A DNA stretch of 64,000 bases from UBA7662 sp036787895 (GTDB taxonomy: Bacteria; Bacteroidota; Bacteroidia; UBA7662). Below the pieces are notes generated by a model. The model did not search any database. It saw nothing but the letters and a program-made list of their open reading frames with translations, and was not told where the DNA came from. The position numbers and the translations under genes were made by a program. Position 1 is the stretch's first letter, and each line of letters begins with the position of its first letter. Positions 1-8,280 of the stretch are shown in pieces. The stretch is from positions 1-64,000 of the forward strand of contig DAIQOK010000017.1 of assembly GCA_036787895.1 (NCBI GenBank), in the 5' to 3' direction.

Positions 1-182
1 TATTTATACGAATATAATAAATTATATGTATTTAAATATACTTTTGTTAAAAATGCTTATTTTATATCTTAATACATATATTTTTATCCTATGTTTTTCA
101 GTTAAAAAGAAGAGGTTTTAACTTAAGACAATGTTATGACTAATCCTAAATGCACTATTTTTAGCTTGCTCAAAAACCAGCC

Positions 183-1676
183 ATGCGACAGCTAATCTTT
201 CTACTTCTGGTGTTTGCAGGATATGCTGCGGCCCATGCCCAACCTTTTGTGGTAGATACGAGCTACACAGACAAACATTGGCCGGTGCACATGAAAGTAT
301 ATCCCAATGGGAAAACCACCTGGATAAGTATTGGAGACAGTGCCGTCACCCACAGTTATTATGCAAATACTTTTGAACAAGGCAGCGGGCAGATTTCACA
401 AAGGCACTTAACTGAAAGGGAAACTACTGCAGGCATTGTCGCATTCGATTGGGCCAATAAAATAATGTGGCTGGAGCTTACCCAAAACGCTGACACCCTT
501 TTTATTCGCTGGTTAGCTTGTGCTGAAAACGGGCTCTTGGTTCAGGATCGACGAACTAGTTTTGCGGTTCCGGGTATGAAAATCATATCATCCGGTAGAT
601 TTTACAACAATCGTTTTCTGCTCTTGCTGGAACAGTTTTCTGCTCCAAGTGATGAACGAAATTTGAGTTTGCTCGAATTAGATACCTTGGGTAATTTAAT
701 TGTTAATCGCCTTTTGCCGGGCGTAACCAACATTTTTGTTAATGACCCCAATATCATAACATATGCACCGGTAACCTGGCTGAGCGACAGCATTTGGTTG
801 ATACAAACCAAACGCAGAGATACAACCGCCGGAGGAGGTCAGCCAGTTTGGATACAATCGGTATCCGCTTTTGACTATTCCTGTAATTTGCGCTGGTCGG
901 TTGATGGCTTGCCTTACGGCGCTTCGACTTCCTGGGTAGATGAAAATCAGCTTTATGTCTGGGCATGGGGTTCTGGTTTGCGCTCTTATGTGCGTAATTC
1001 AAATGGACTACAGCTTAACTGGCAAAAAAGCAGGGCTGATTTAGGTTTGTCGCTGCATCAAATGTCCTACCCGCTTGTTTCAACCGATGATAACGGGATT
1101 ACGCTGGTTGGTAATGATACAAGCTATCATATGGGCATCATGCGTTTGGATTTTCAGGGAAATGTTAGCTGGCATAGAAAACATGCGCTTTGGCATGCAG
1201 CCCAACCATCGCCTCAATTTCCTCAGAACAGTTATGAAAACTGGGCCAGACAAATTCATCGAAATGCGGATGGGCAGTATTGGCTTTATGGTCTTCAACA
1301 GGAAACTATCCCCTTCATAAATTACTATCACATCGGATTGTGGTATGCCTATCTTGATTCGAACGGCTGCGTAAACCAGCAGTGTACACCTTTAGCGATT
1401 GAGACAACAAACGCCAGCTTAAATGTGGGCATGAAGGTTTATCCTAACCCCGCAAACGATAGGGTTCAAGTGAAATTGGATGCGAGTCAACCCATTAAAG
1501 GCGCTGAACTCCTACTAAGTGATGTACAGGGCCGGTTACGGTTAAAGCAAATTATACACGATGGCGAATTAAGCTCGGATTTGCCTGTTCAACAACTCGA
1601 AGCTGGAGTTTATGTATTGCAGTTGATTCAGGATGGCCGATTGGTGGCTTTTGAGAAGGTGGTCGTGGGACGTTAG
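183..1676 (+). CDS. T9SS type A sorting domain-containing secreted protein
   Basis: A 497-residue protein predicted to be exported and then secreted or surface-anchored by the type IX secretion system. Residues 1-19 form a typical signal peptide (hydrophobic core LIFLLLVFAG, probable cleavage after AHA). The last about 82 residues (from 416) are a type A sorting domain, recognised by the VYPNPANDR motif, the central LLLSDVQGR strand and the terminal GVYVLQL...KVVV pattern. The body between is beta-rich with many W, Y and G residues and resembles the repeat-propeller cargo common in Bacteroidota, but I recognise no catalytic domain. It stands alone, preceded by 182 nt of very AT-rich DNA and followed by a repeat-bearing gap. 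The substrate and function are unknown. Confidence 0.85.
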   Translation: MRQLIFLLLVFAGYAAAHAQPFVVDTSYTDKHWPVHMKVYPNGKTTWISIGDSAVTHSYYANTFEQGSGQISQRHLTERETTAGIVAFDWANKIMWLELTQNADTLFIRWLACAENGLLVQDRRTSFAVPGMKIISSGRFYNNRFLLLLEQFSAPSDERNLSLLELDTLGNLIVNRLLPGVTNIFVNDPNIITYAPVTWLSDSIWLIQTKRRDTTAGGGQPVWIQSVSAFDYSCNLRWSVDGLPYGASTSWVDENQLYVWAWGSGLRSYVRNSNGLQLNWQKSRADLGLSLHQMSYPLVSTDDNGITLVGNDTSYHMGIMRLDFQGNVSWHRKHALWHAAQPSPQFPQNSYENWARQIHRNADGQYWLYGLQQETIPFINYYHIGLWYAYLDSNGCVNQQCTPLAIETTNASLNVGMKVYPNPANDRVQVKLDASQPIKGAELLLSDVQGRLRLKQIIHDGELSSDLPVQQLEAGVYVLQLIQDGRLVAFEKVVVGR

Positions 1677-1701
1677 TTGGGATAGTTGAGTCAATCTTTT
1701 G

Positions 1702-1929
1702 AATTCCAAATGCCTGGTTCAAAATTTCAAATTGGTGGCAACCGTTAGAGGATTTCTGATTCGTCCAGCTGTTCGTCTTGACTCAAATCTTCGGCAGGCT
1801 TAGTTCGGTGAACTCACTCCTGGTTCTGGTTCTGGTCCTGGTTCGATAAACTCACCATGACTTTTATTATTACTACCGGTCATGGCCCAGGTTCTGTTTC
1901 GATAAACTCACCTTGACCTTGATTATCAC
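1702..1929. repeat. Intergenic degenerate repeats in the 1677-2049 gap
   Basis: The 373-nt gap after the T9SS gene holds no convincing gene. Positions 1702-1734 are an AATTCCAAAT...TTCAAAATTTCAAATT tract resembling the AT-rich arms of the repeats at 7352 and 14076. Downstream lie three diverged copies of a TTCGATAAACTCAC unit at 1804-1817, 1842-1873 and 1898-1929; the last two extend to about 32 nt and match at most positions. CCATGAC (855-861 in the 1800s block, i.e. 1855-1861) and GTCATGG (1879-1885) form an inverted pair. The motif resembles scattered intergenic repeats seen in other Bacteroidota; the function is unknown. Confidence 0.6.
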
Positions 1930-2009
1930 GCCAAGTCCTGGTGAGCCCCGTCGTACCACCGTTTAACCGCTGACTGAGCAAACGCCTATGGAATTTGCCA
2001 CAACTATTT

Positions 2010-2039
2010 TTGCAGATATATCCAGAATGATTACCTTTG
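2010..2039 (+). promoter_or_regulatory. -33/-7 promoter for the yceD-rpmF-plsX operon
   Basis: TTG at 2010-2012, a 19-nt spacer, and TACCTTTG at 2032-2039 match the Bacteroidota housekeeping sigma consensus. The box ends 10 nt before the TTG start codon of the DUF177 gene, predicting a leader of only a few nucleotides. Confidence 0.75.
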
Positions 2040-2049
2040 CAGTCCCGAA

Positions 2050-2595
2050 TTGGAAGCACTTCACGCATACAAGCTCCGGTTTTCGAGTCTGAATCTTGGA
2101 TTCCATACGTTTGAATACGACGTTGATGCTTCGTTTTTTGGCCATTTTCCAGGCAGTTTGATCACAGACGGTGATTTGAAGGTTGTGGTAGAGGTCGAGA
2201 AAAAAACAAGTGCCCTGCACTTACAAATCGGGATAAAAGGACAGATTGAACTGCCTTGCGATCGTTGTTTGGCATCTGTACGGGTGCCGGTAGAGAGCTC
2301 GGCAAAATTGGTAATCCGCCTCAGCGGTCAGCCGGGAGAAGACGATGACGATCTGATCTGGTTGCCGATGACCGCTTACGAATACAATCTGGCCCCATAT
2401 ATCTACGAAAACATCCATCTGAACATACCCCTGAGGGTAAATTGTGAGATGGGACCAAATAAAAGTTGTCGGGCCGATGTGGAAGCTTTGCTTTCGAAGT
2501 ACAACGGTGAGGCAGCTGAAGAAGCAGCAGAAGAAGAGCAGACCGACGGTCCGATCGACCCACGCTGGGAGAAACTGAAAAATTTAAAGTTCTAG
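2050..2595 (+). CDS. DUF177 (YceD-like) domain protein
   Basis: A 181-residue member of the DUF177/YceD family, almost always encoded directly before rpmF; YceD relatives have been linked to rRNA metabolism, but the molecular role is not settled. A Cys pair at residues 70 and 73 (LPCDRC) and further cysteines at 132 and 140 are spaced as in a metal-binding knuckle. The C-terminus ends in the family's IDPRWEKLKNL signature after an acidic stretch (EEAAEEAAEEEQ). No in-frame ATG occurs before residue 107, so the TTG at 2050 is the only plausible start; it lies 10 nt after a good -7 box. The gene is followed after 4 nt by rpmF. Confidence 0.85.
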   Translation: MEALHAYKLRFSSLNLGFHTFEYDVDASFFGHFPGSLITDGDLKVVVEVEKKTSALHLQIGIKGQIELPCDRCLASVRVPVESSAKLVIRLSGQPGEDDDDLIWLPMTAYEYNLAPYIYENIHLNIPLRVNCEMGPNKSCRADVEALLSKYNGEAAEEAAEEEQTDGPIDPRWEKLKNLKF

Positions 2596-2599
2596 TAAG

Positions 2600-2791
2600 A
2601 TGCCAAATCCGAAACACCGCCACTCGCGGAGCAGAAGAGACAAACGCCGTACGCATTACAAAGCAGAAGCTGCAACCGTAGCTACCTGCCCAACTACCGG
2701 TCAGCCACACCTTTTCCACCGCGCCCATTGGTTCGAAGGAAAGATGTATTACAAAGGCAAGGTTGTTATCGACAACGCTGTAGCTGAGTAA
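2600..2791 (+). CDS. rpmF: 50S ribosomal protein L32
   Basis: A 63-residue bL32 of the large ribosomal subunit. The basic N-terminus MPNPKHRHSRSRRDKRR and the HLFHRAHWFEGKMYYKG segment are characteristic. Of the four zinc-ligand cysteines found in the Zn-ribbon form only C30 remains; the CxxC partner is Thr and the C-terminal pair is absent, so this is a zinc-independent (C-minus) version. It sits 4 nt after the DUF177 gene and 13 nt before plsX, the usual arrangement that links ribosome and membrane lipid synthesis. Confidence 0.97.
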   Translation: MPNPKHRHSRSRRDKRRTHYKAEAATVATCPTTGQPHLFHRAHWFEGKMYYKGKVVIDNAVAE

Positions 2792-2804
2792 GTAAAGCCG
2801 GTCA

Positions 2805-3743
2805 GTGAATATAGGCATTGACATGATGGGGGGCGATTTCGCTCCGGAAACCACGCTCGAAGGTGTTGTACGCGCCCTCAATTCGTTACCTGCCGAGGTG
2901 CAGCTGACGCTTTTTGGCGACCAAACCCAAATCGAAGCCGGCTTGAGCAAAGCAGGCATCAGCGACAGCCGGTTAACCCTGGTGCATACCACCCAGGTCA
3001 TCGATATGGGCGAACATCCCACCAAAGCCATCCCCAAAAACCCCGACTCCAGTATTGTGGTCGGGTTTTCCTATTTACGCGCCGGTAAAATCGACGCCTT
3101 CGCCGGTGCCGGCAATACCGGAGCCATGTTGGTGGGCGCCATGTATACCGTGAAGTCGATACCCGGCGTCATCCGCCCGGCCATCGCCTCGCTGGTCCCT
3201 AAAGAAGACGGTAGCCACGGTCTCATACTCGATGTAGGCGCCAATGCCGACTGCCGCCCCGACAGTCTGCTGCAATTCGGCATACTCGGCAACCTCTACG
3301 CCAAACACATCCTCAAAATCGAAAAGCCACGTGTGGCTTTGATGAATATTGGTGAGGAAGACGAAAAAGGTAATCTCCTCGCACAAGCCGCCTTCAAAAT
3401 GATGAAGGACAACGAATTTTTCCAGTTCACCGGGAATATCGAAGGCCGGGACATGTTTAACGATAAGTCGGATGTGATTGTATGTGATGGTTTTACCGGC
3501 AACGTACTCATCAAAATGGCTGAATCTTTTCATGAGTTGGTCACCCACCGGGAGATCAAACATCCATTTTTCGACCGCTTTAATTACGAAAACTATGGTG
3601 GCAGTCCGATACTCGGCTTAAATGCCCCTGTGGTCATTGGCCACGGCATTTCGAGCGGTGTAGCCATCGAAAATATGATCCGCCATGCAGTAGAGATCGC
3701 AGGCTCCGGATTAACCGATCAGATTCGGGAAGCGTTTAATTGA
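2805..3743 (+). CDS. plsX: Phosphate acyltransferase PlsX
   Basis: A 312-residue PlsX, which converts acyl-ACP and phosphate to acyl-phosphate, the donor for PlsY in phospholipid synthesis; it is peripherally associated with the membrane. The N-terminal IGIDMMGGDFAPE motif is diagnostic. Other family signatures are GAGNTGAML near residues 101-109, DVGANADCRP and VCDGFTGNVLIKM. The start is GTG at 2805; the protein begins three residues before the conserved IGID strand, as expected. It follows rpmF closely and precedes fabH after 89 nt. Confidence 0.95.
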   Translation: MNIGIDMMGGDFAPETTLEGVVRALNSLPAEVQLTLFGDQTQIEAGLSKAGISDSRLTLVHTTQVIDMGEHPTKAIPKNPDSSIVVGFSYLRAGKIDAFAGAGNTGAMLVGAMYTVKSIPGVIRPAIASLVPKEDGSHGLILDVGANADCRPDSLLQFGILGNLYAKHILKIEKPRVALMNIGEEDEKGNLLAQAAFKMMKDNEFFQFTGNIEGRDMFNDKSDVIVCDGFTGNVLIKMAESFHELVTHREIKHPFFDRFNYENYGGSPILGLNAPVVIGHGISSGVAIENMIRHAVEIAGSGLTDQIREAFN

Positions 3744-3832
3744 TTTTGCATACAACTGAAAAGTTCTAATTTGCACCTCTGTTTCCGGTGAAGACCGGCA
3801 ACTGAACTGTGCTTATTTCCTGAAAGAAGATA

Positions 3833-4831
3833 ATGACAAAAATGACCGCAGCCATCACCGGCATACATGCCTGGGCGCCCGAAGACGTAGTGACCAATTT
3901 CGACCTCATGAAGGTCATGGATACCAACGACGAATGGATACAAACCCGCACCGGCATACGGGAGCGACGTTTTTATAAAACCCCTGGATCAGCTACCTCG
4001 GATATTGGCGTACATGCTGTGAACGGACTGATGGCCAAAACCGGTCTCAAACCCGAGGAAATTGAACTCCTCATCTGCTGTACCGCTACTCCGGACATGG
4101 CCTTCCCGGCAACTGCCAACATCATTTGCGATAAAATCGAGGCTAAAAATGCTGCCGGTTATGATTTATCTGCCGCCTGCTCCGGCTTTTTATTCGGTTT
4201 AACCACCGGTGCCAAATTCATCGAGGCCGGTATGTATAAAAAAGTCGTCATCGTAGGTGCCGATAAAATGACATCCATTCTCAATCTCGAAGACCGTGCT
4301 ACTGCCATCATTTTTGGCGACGGGGGAGGAGCTGTTTTGCTTGAGCCCAATTTCGAAGGCAACGGCATCATCGACGCCATCATGCGAAGTGACGGCAATG
4401 GCCGGCATTATCTCCATCAAAAAGCCGGTGGTTCGGCCAAACCTGCTTCCCACGAAAGTGTGGATGCCAAAGAACATTTTGTGTATCAGGAAGGCAAAAC
4501 CGTCTTCAAATTTGCCGTGACCAATATGGCCGAAACCGCTGCCGACATCATGGCGCGTAATCAGCTCACCGCCGACGATGTAGCCTGGTTAGTACCCCAC
4601 CAGGCCAACAAACGTATTATCGACGCTACCCGCGAACGGGTTGGGTTGCCAGAAGAACGCACCATGGTCAACATCGATCGTTACGGCAATACCACCAATG
4701 GTACCCTGCCTTTGTGTTTGTGGGAATGGGAAAACAAACTCAAAAAAGGCGATAACCTCATACTTGCCGCCTTTGGTGGTGGTTTTACCTGGGGCGCACT
4801 TTATTTAAAATGGGCATACGACCCTAAATAA
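3833..4831 (+). CDS. fabH: Beta-ketoacyl-ACP synthase III
   Basis: A 332-residue KAS III that condenses acetyl-CoA (or another short acyl-CoA primer) with malonyl-ACP to start fatty acid synthesis. The catalytic triad is visible: Cys116 in AACSGFLFG, His in the PHQAN motif near residue 258, and Asn in GNTTNGTLPL near residue 288. Length and thiolase fold motifs are normal (GDGGGAVLL and the C-terminal FGGGFTWGA). ATG at 3833 is used; a second ATG three codons later is also possible. It lies in the plsX-fabH-efp-accBC cluster. Confidence 0.96.
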   Translation: MTKMTAAITGIHAWAPEDVVTNFDLMKVMDTNDEWIQTRTGIRERRFYKTPGSATSDIGVHAVNGLMAKTGLKPEEIELLICCTATPDMAFPATANIICDKIEAKNAAGYDLSAACSGFLFGLTTGAKFIEAGMYKKVVIVGADKMTSILNLEDRATAIIFGDGGGAVLLEPNFEGNGIIDAIMRSDGNGRHYLHQKAGGSAKPASHESVDAKEHFVYQEGKTVFKFAVTNMAETAADIMARNQLTADDVAWLVPHQANKRIIDATRERVGLPEERTMVNIDRYGNTTNGTLPLCLWEWENKLKKGDNLILAAFGGGFTWGALYLKWAYDPK

Positions 4832-4838
4832 ACAGGCT

Positions 4839-4846
4839 TATTTTTG
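4839..4846 (+). promoter_or_regulatory. Possible -7 box upstream of efp
   Basis: TATTTTTG fits TAnnTTTG and lies 36 nt before the efp start, but no TTG at the proper -33 distance was found. It may be an internal promoter for efp-accB-accC. Confidence 0.35.
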
Positions 4847-4882
4847 CCGCCGAATACCCGTAAATCATAACTTGCATTCCTT

Positions 4883-5449
4883 ATGGCCAGTACATCCGAA
4901 TTTCGCAACGGACTATGCATCAAATTCAACCACGATATCTACAAAGTCGTGGAGTTCCTGCACGTAAAACCAGGTAAAGGCGCGGCATTTGTACGCACCA
5001 AACTCAAAAGTATGACCACCGGTCAGGTTTTGGAGAATACCTTTCCTGCAGGCGCCAAAATTGATGTCGTCCGCATCGAAACCCGCGAATACCAATACCT
5101 CTACAAAGACGATATCGGCTACCACTTTATGGATAGCGATACCTTTGAGCAAATTACCATTGATAAACCCCGCATCAACGCCCCGGAATTTCTGAAAGAA
5201 GGTATCATCTGCCTCGTTTTGGTGAATACCGACGACGAAAGTATCTTAGGCTGTGAATTGCCGCAGCATGTGGAATACGAAGTTACTTATACCGAACCAG
5301 GTGTTCGTGGTGATACCGCCTCTGGTAATGCCACCAAGCCGGCAACGCTCGAAACCGGCAATTCCATCAATGTGCCCTTATTCGTAAATACCGGCGACCG
5401 GATTAAGGTTGATCCTTCTGAAGGTCGTTATGTTGAACGTGTAAAATAA
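4883..5449 (+). CDS. efp: Elongation factor P
   Basis: A 188-residue EF-P, which binds between the P and E sites and rescues ribosomes stalled at polyproline stretches. It shows the N-terminal KOW-like domain, two OB domains and the C-terminal TGDRIKVDPSEGRYVER signature. The conserved loop lysine is K32 in KPGKGAAFVR; no specific lysine-modifying enzyme gene was seen in the window. It lies 51 nt after fabH and 22 nt before accB, an arrangement repeatedly seen in Bacteroidota. Confidence 0.97.
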   Translation: MASTSEFRNGLCIKFNHDIYKVVEFLHVKPGKGAAFVRTKLKSMTTGQVLENTFPAGAKIDVVRIETREYQYLYKDDIGYHFMDSDTFEQITIDKPRINAPEFLKEGIICLVLVNTDDESILGCELPQHVEYEVTYTEPGVRGDTASGNATKPATLETGNSINVPLFVNTGDRIKVDPSEGRYVERVK

Positions 5450-5471
5450 AAAACCACTAAGCAAGAAAACC

Positions 5472-5954
5472 ATGGATCTGAAAGAAATACAGGACCTCAT
5501 TCGCTTCGTATCGAAGTCGGGTGTAACTGAAGTAGAATTGGAAAAAGACGGTTTTAAAATCGTGATTAAGTCGGACCGTCCGGCTGAACAAATGGCTTAT
5601 GTACAACAAGCACCCATGATGATGGCTGCACCAGTACAGGCTGCACCGGCTCCGGTGGCCGTTGCTCCTGCCGCTCCTGCTCCTGCTCCCGCACCAGCCG
5701 CTGCAGCAGCTGGCGATGCCGGTGTACCCATCAAATCACCTATGATTGGTACTTTCTACCGTTCGGCCGGTCCGGACAAAGAAGCTTTCGTGAAAGTGGG
5801 CGATAAAGTGGAAAAAGGCCAGGTGGTTTGTATCATCGAAGCCATGAAGCTGTTCAATGAAATTGAGTCGGAGGTGAGTGGTACCATCCTTAAAGTTTTG
5901 GTAGATAATGCCAATCCGGTGGAATACGACCAGCCTTTATTCCTGGTAGGATAA
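5472..5954 (+). CDS. accB: Biotin carboxyl carrier protein of acetyl-CoA carboxylase
   Basis: A 160-residue BCCP, the biotin-bearing subunit of acetyl-CoA carboxylase. The N-terminal helix region (residues 1-45) is followed by a mobile Ala/Pro-rich linker (about 50-80) and the C-terminal biotinyl domain. The biotinylated lysine is K126 in EAMKLFNEIE. It is cotranscribed with accC, which begins 49 nt downstream. The carboxyltransferase subunits AccA/AccD are not in this window. Confidence 0.96.
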   Translation: MDLKEIQDLIRFVSKSGVTEVELEKDGFKIVIKSDRPAEQMAYVQQAPMMMAAPVQAAPAPVAVAPAAPAPAPAPAAAAAGDAGVPIKSPMIGTFYRSAGPDKEAFVKVGDKVEKGQVVCIIEAMKLFNEIESEVSGTILKVLVDNANPVEYDQPLFLVG

Positions 5955-6003
5955 GTCGGTTTTTGCCAATTTATCCATTGCTGAACGCTTAAAAACTCAT
6001 ATC

Positions 6004-7347
6004 GTGTTCAAAAAAATACTGATAGCCAACAGAGGCGAAATTGCATTACGCATCATCCGCACTTGCCGGGAGATGGGCATCAAAACGGTGGCGGTATATT
6101 CTACAGCCGACCGCGAGAGCCTCCACGTACGTTTTGCCGACGAAGCGGTATGTATTGGTCCGCCTAAAAGCGCCGATTCTTACCTCAATATTCCCAATAT
6201 CCTGGCTGCTGCCGAAATCACCAATGCCGATGCCATACATCCAGGCTACGGTTTTTTGTCGGAGAACGCCAAATTTTCTGAAATCTGCCGTGATTACGGC
6301 ATCAAATTCATCGGTCCGTCGCCAGAAGCCATCTCGTCGATGGGCGACAAGGCTACTGCCAAGGAAACCATGAAGGCAGCCGGCGTACCCGTAGTTCCGG
6401 GCAGTGATGGTTTGTTGGAAGACATCGAAACGGCCAAAAAAACGGCCGAAGAAATCGGCTATCCCGTCATTATCAAAGCTACGGCCGGTGGTGGTGGTAA
6501 AGGCATGCGTGTTATCTGGAAAGCCGAAGACCTCGACACCATGTTCGATCAGGCCAAACGCGAAGCCGGTGCCTCTTTTGCCAACGACGGTTTGTATATG
6601 GAGAAATTCATCGAAGAACCCCGTCATATCGAAATTCAGGTGGTTGGCGACCAATACGGTAAAGCCTGTCACTTGTCGGAGCGTGATTGTTCAATCCAAC
6701 GCCGCCACCAGAAGCTGATTGAAGAAGCACCATCACCTTTCATGACCGACGATCTTCGTCAGCGTATGGGAGAAGCTGCCGTTCGTGGCGCCATGGCTGT
6801 GAATTACGAAGGTGCCGGCACCATCGAGTTTCTCGTCGATAAACACCGTAATTTTTACTTCATGGAGATGAATACCCGCATCCAGGTAGAGCACCCGGTG
6901 ACTGAAGAAATCATCTCTTATGACCTCATCAAAGAGCAGATTAAAGTAGCCAGTGGCATCCCCATCAGTGGTAAAAATTATTTGCCGAAGATGCACGCCA
7001 TCGAGTGCCGCATCAATGCCGAAGATCCGTACAACGACTTCCGTCCGAGTCCAGGTAAAATCACCACCCTGCATGTTCCCGGCGGTCATGGCATACGCGT
7101 GGATACCCACATCTACAGTGGCTACACCATCCCGCCTTTTTACGATTCTATGATTGCCAAGGTAATTGCCATCGCCCAAACCCGCGATGAAGCCATCGCC
7201 ACCATGGAGCGCGCTTTGAGTGAATTTGTGATTGAGGGCATCAAAACCACCATTCCCTTCCATGTCAAAATGCTGAAAGACGAAAACTTCCGCGCCGGTA
7301 ATTTTAATACCCAGTATATGAATACGTGGGTGATGGGCGAGGAATAA
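6004..7347 (+). CDS. accC: Acetyl-CoA carboxylase, biotin carboxylase subunit
   Basis: A 447-residue biotin carboxylase that carboxylates biotin on AccB using ATP and bicarbonate, the first committed step of fatty acid synthesis. It has the Rossmann-like N-terminal domain (KILIANRGEIALRII), the ATP-grasp glycine loop TAGGGGKGMRV near residues 160-170, the FMEMNTRIQVEHPVTE metal/substrate segment near 285-300, and the usual C-terminal domain. The start is GTG at 6004, matching the family's MFKKILIANRG N-terminus. Tandem terminators follow the stop codon. Confidence 0.97.
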   Translation: MFKKILIANRGEIALRIIRTCREMGIKTVAVYSTADRESLHVRFADEAVCIGPPKSADSYLNIPNILAAAEITNADAIHPGYGFLSENAKFSEICRDYGIKFIGPSPEAISSMGDKATAKETMKAAGVPVVPGSDGLLEDIETAKKTAEEIGYPVIIKATAGGGGKGMRVIWKAEDLDTMFDQAKREAGASFANDGLYMEKFIEEPRHIEIQVVGDQYGKACHLSERDCSIQRRHQKLIEEAPSPFMTDDLRQRMGEAAVRGAMAVNYEGAGTIEFLVDKHRNFYFMEMNTRIQVEHPVTEEIISYDLIKEQIKVASGIPISGKNYLPKMHAIECRINAEDPYNDFRPSPGKITTLHVPGGHGIRVDTHIYSGYTIPPFYDSMIAKVIAIAQTRDEAIATMERALSEFVIEGIKTTIPFHVKMLKDENFRAGNFNTQYMNTWVMGEE

Positions 7348-7385
7348 ATAGAATTCAAAATTCAAAATTTCAAATTCAAAATTGG

Positions 7386-7421
7386 GCTTGGTTCGAACTT
7401 CGGACCAAGCTTGTTTTTTTT
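7386..7421 (+). terminator. Rho-independent terminator after accC
   Basis: The arms GCTTGGTTCGA (386-396 in the 7300s) and TTCGGACCAAGC pair as an 11-bp stem with one wobble and a 3-nt loop, followed by eight consecutive T (7414-7421). Confidence 0.85.
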
Positions 7422-7466
7422 GCGATAGCTTGGTTCTAAACGTCTTCGAAGAATTCAAAATTAGTA

Positions 7467-7498
7467 CTTGGTTCGTTTTTCGAGCCAAGACTCTTTTT
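7467..7498 (+). terminator. Second, tandem terminator-like hairpin after accC
   Basis: CTTGGTTCG (7467-7475) pairs with CGAGCCAAG (7481-7489) with one wobble, followed by CTCTTTTT. Its stem core matches the first terminator, suggesting duplication of a repeat unit. Confidence 0.65.
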
Positions 7499-7674
7499 AT
7501 TGGCAGGTATGGAACACTGATTTTGTATGATTGAGCAGATTTACGCAGATTGTATTTGTATGCCGAGAAAAACAATTTGGAATTTGGAATTTGGAATTAA
7601 AATGGTCTGCGAAGACAGGATTTCATTACCATGCCGCAATCAATAAACGTAGTAACGAACCATTTTAATCGTGA

Positions 7675-7689
7675 AGCGTTAACTTTGCA
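7675..7689 (+). promoter_or_regulatory. -7 promoter of the first nfu gene, twin of the mrp promoter
   Basis: AGCGTTAACTTTGCA contains the -7 box TAACTTTG at 7680-7687, which ends 4 nt before ATG. The same 15 nt with the same 4-nt spacer precedes the mrp gene at 41867-41881. No -33 TTG is present at normal spacing in either copy. Confidence 0.65.
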
Positions 7690-7691
7690 CT

Positions 7692-8276
7692 ATGACTATG
7701 CAGACCGCCCAGAACCTCGTTACCATCTACAGTGAAGCGACGCCGAATCCGGAGACGATGAAATTCGTGTCTAATCGTTACATCCTGCCCGACGCCAGCC
7801 TCGAATTTACGGATGCAGCAAGCGCGACTGCAGGTTCGCCTTTGGCAGCTAAACTGTTCGAGTTTCCTTTTGTTCAGGGGGTATTTATGGCATCAAACTT
7901 CGTAACAGTGACCAAAAAGGCTGAAGAAGACTGGTTTGAAATTACGCCCATCCTCAAAGATTTCGTCAAAAGTTATCTCGAAGCAGGTATGCCTATTCTG
8001 GCCGAAAAACAGCTTGTAGAAGATACCAGCAACGATACTGAGACCATCAAACGTATCCGCCAAATCCTAACCGACTACATCCAGCCAGCTGTTGAACAGG
8101 ATGGTGGCGCCATTAGCTATAAACATTTCGACGAAACTACCGGCGTAGTGACAGTAACACTCCAAGGTTCATGCAGTGGTTGCCCTTCTTCGATGATTAC
8201 ACTCAAGGCAGGCATCGAAAATCTCCTCAAACGTATGTTGCCCGAAGTAACCGAAGTGGTTGCCGACGCGCAATAA
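7692..8276 (+). CDS. Nfu/NifU-type Fe-S cluster carrier protein
   Basis: A 194-residue two-domain Nfu protein. Residues about 8-95 match the Nfu N-terminal domain (SEATPNPETMKFVSN), and residues about 115-190 are the NifU C-terminal domain that binds a bridging Fe-S cluster through C161 and C164 (GSCSGCPSS). It is inferred to deliver Fe-S clusters to target proteins. ATG at 7692 is only 4 nt behind a -7 box, so the mRNA may be leaderless; the ATG at 7698 (Met3) is an alternative start. Its stop is 4 nt from the convergent gamma-glutamyltransferase stop, with no terminator between. Confidence 0.9.
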   Translation: MTMQTAQNLVTIYSEATPNPETMKFVSNRYILPDASLEFTDAASATAGSPLAAKLFEFPFVQGVFMASNFVTVTKKAEEDWFEITPILKDFVKSYLEAGMPILAEKQLVEDTSNDTETIKRIRQILTDYIQPAVEQDGGAISYKHFDETTGVVTVTLQGSCSGCPSSMITLKAGIENLLKRMLPEVTEVVADAQ

Positions 8277-8280
8277 ACGC

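Larger units (their letters stand above)
7352..7598. repeat. Composite intergenic repeat: AT arms around two hairpins
   Basis: The 344-nt gap between accC and the Nfu gene has no gene. It begins with AATTCAAAATTCAAAATTTC-type repeats (7352-7383), contains two similar hairpins built on the core CTTGGTTCG (7386-7421 and 7467-7498) separated by another AATTCAAAATT (7452-7462), then a GATTTACGCAGATTGTATTT stretch, and ends with a triple AATTTGGAATTTGGAATT run (about 7574-7597). The same layout recurs at 14076-14199. Confidence 0.7.

Noticed and set aside
2321..3037. A 238-codon frame on the minus strand across the L32/plsX region
   Set aside because: It lies wholly antisense to well-supported genes, shows no family motif and its composition follows codon bias of the real genes.
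6733..7575. A 280-codon minus-strand frame over accC's 3' half and the repeat
   Set aside because: Antisense to the conserved biotin carboxylase and running into repeat DNA; no recognisable domain.
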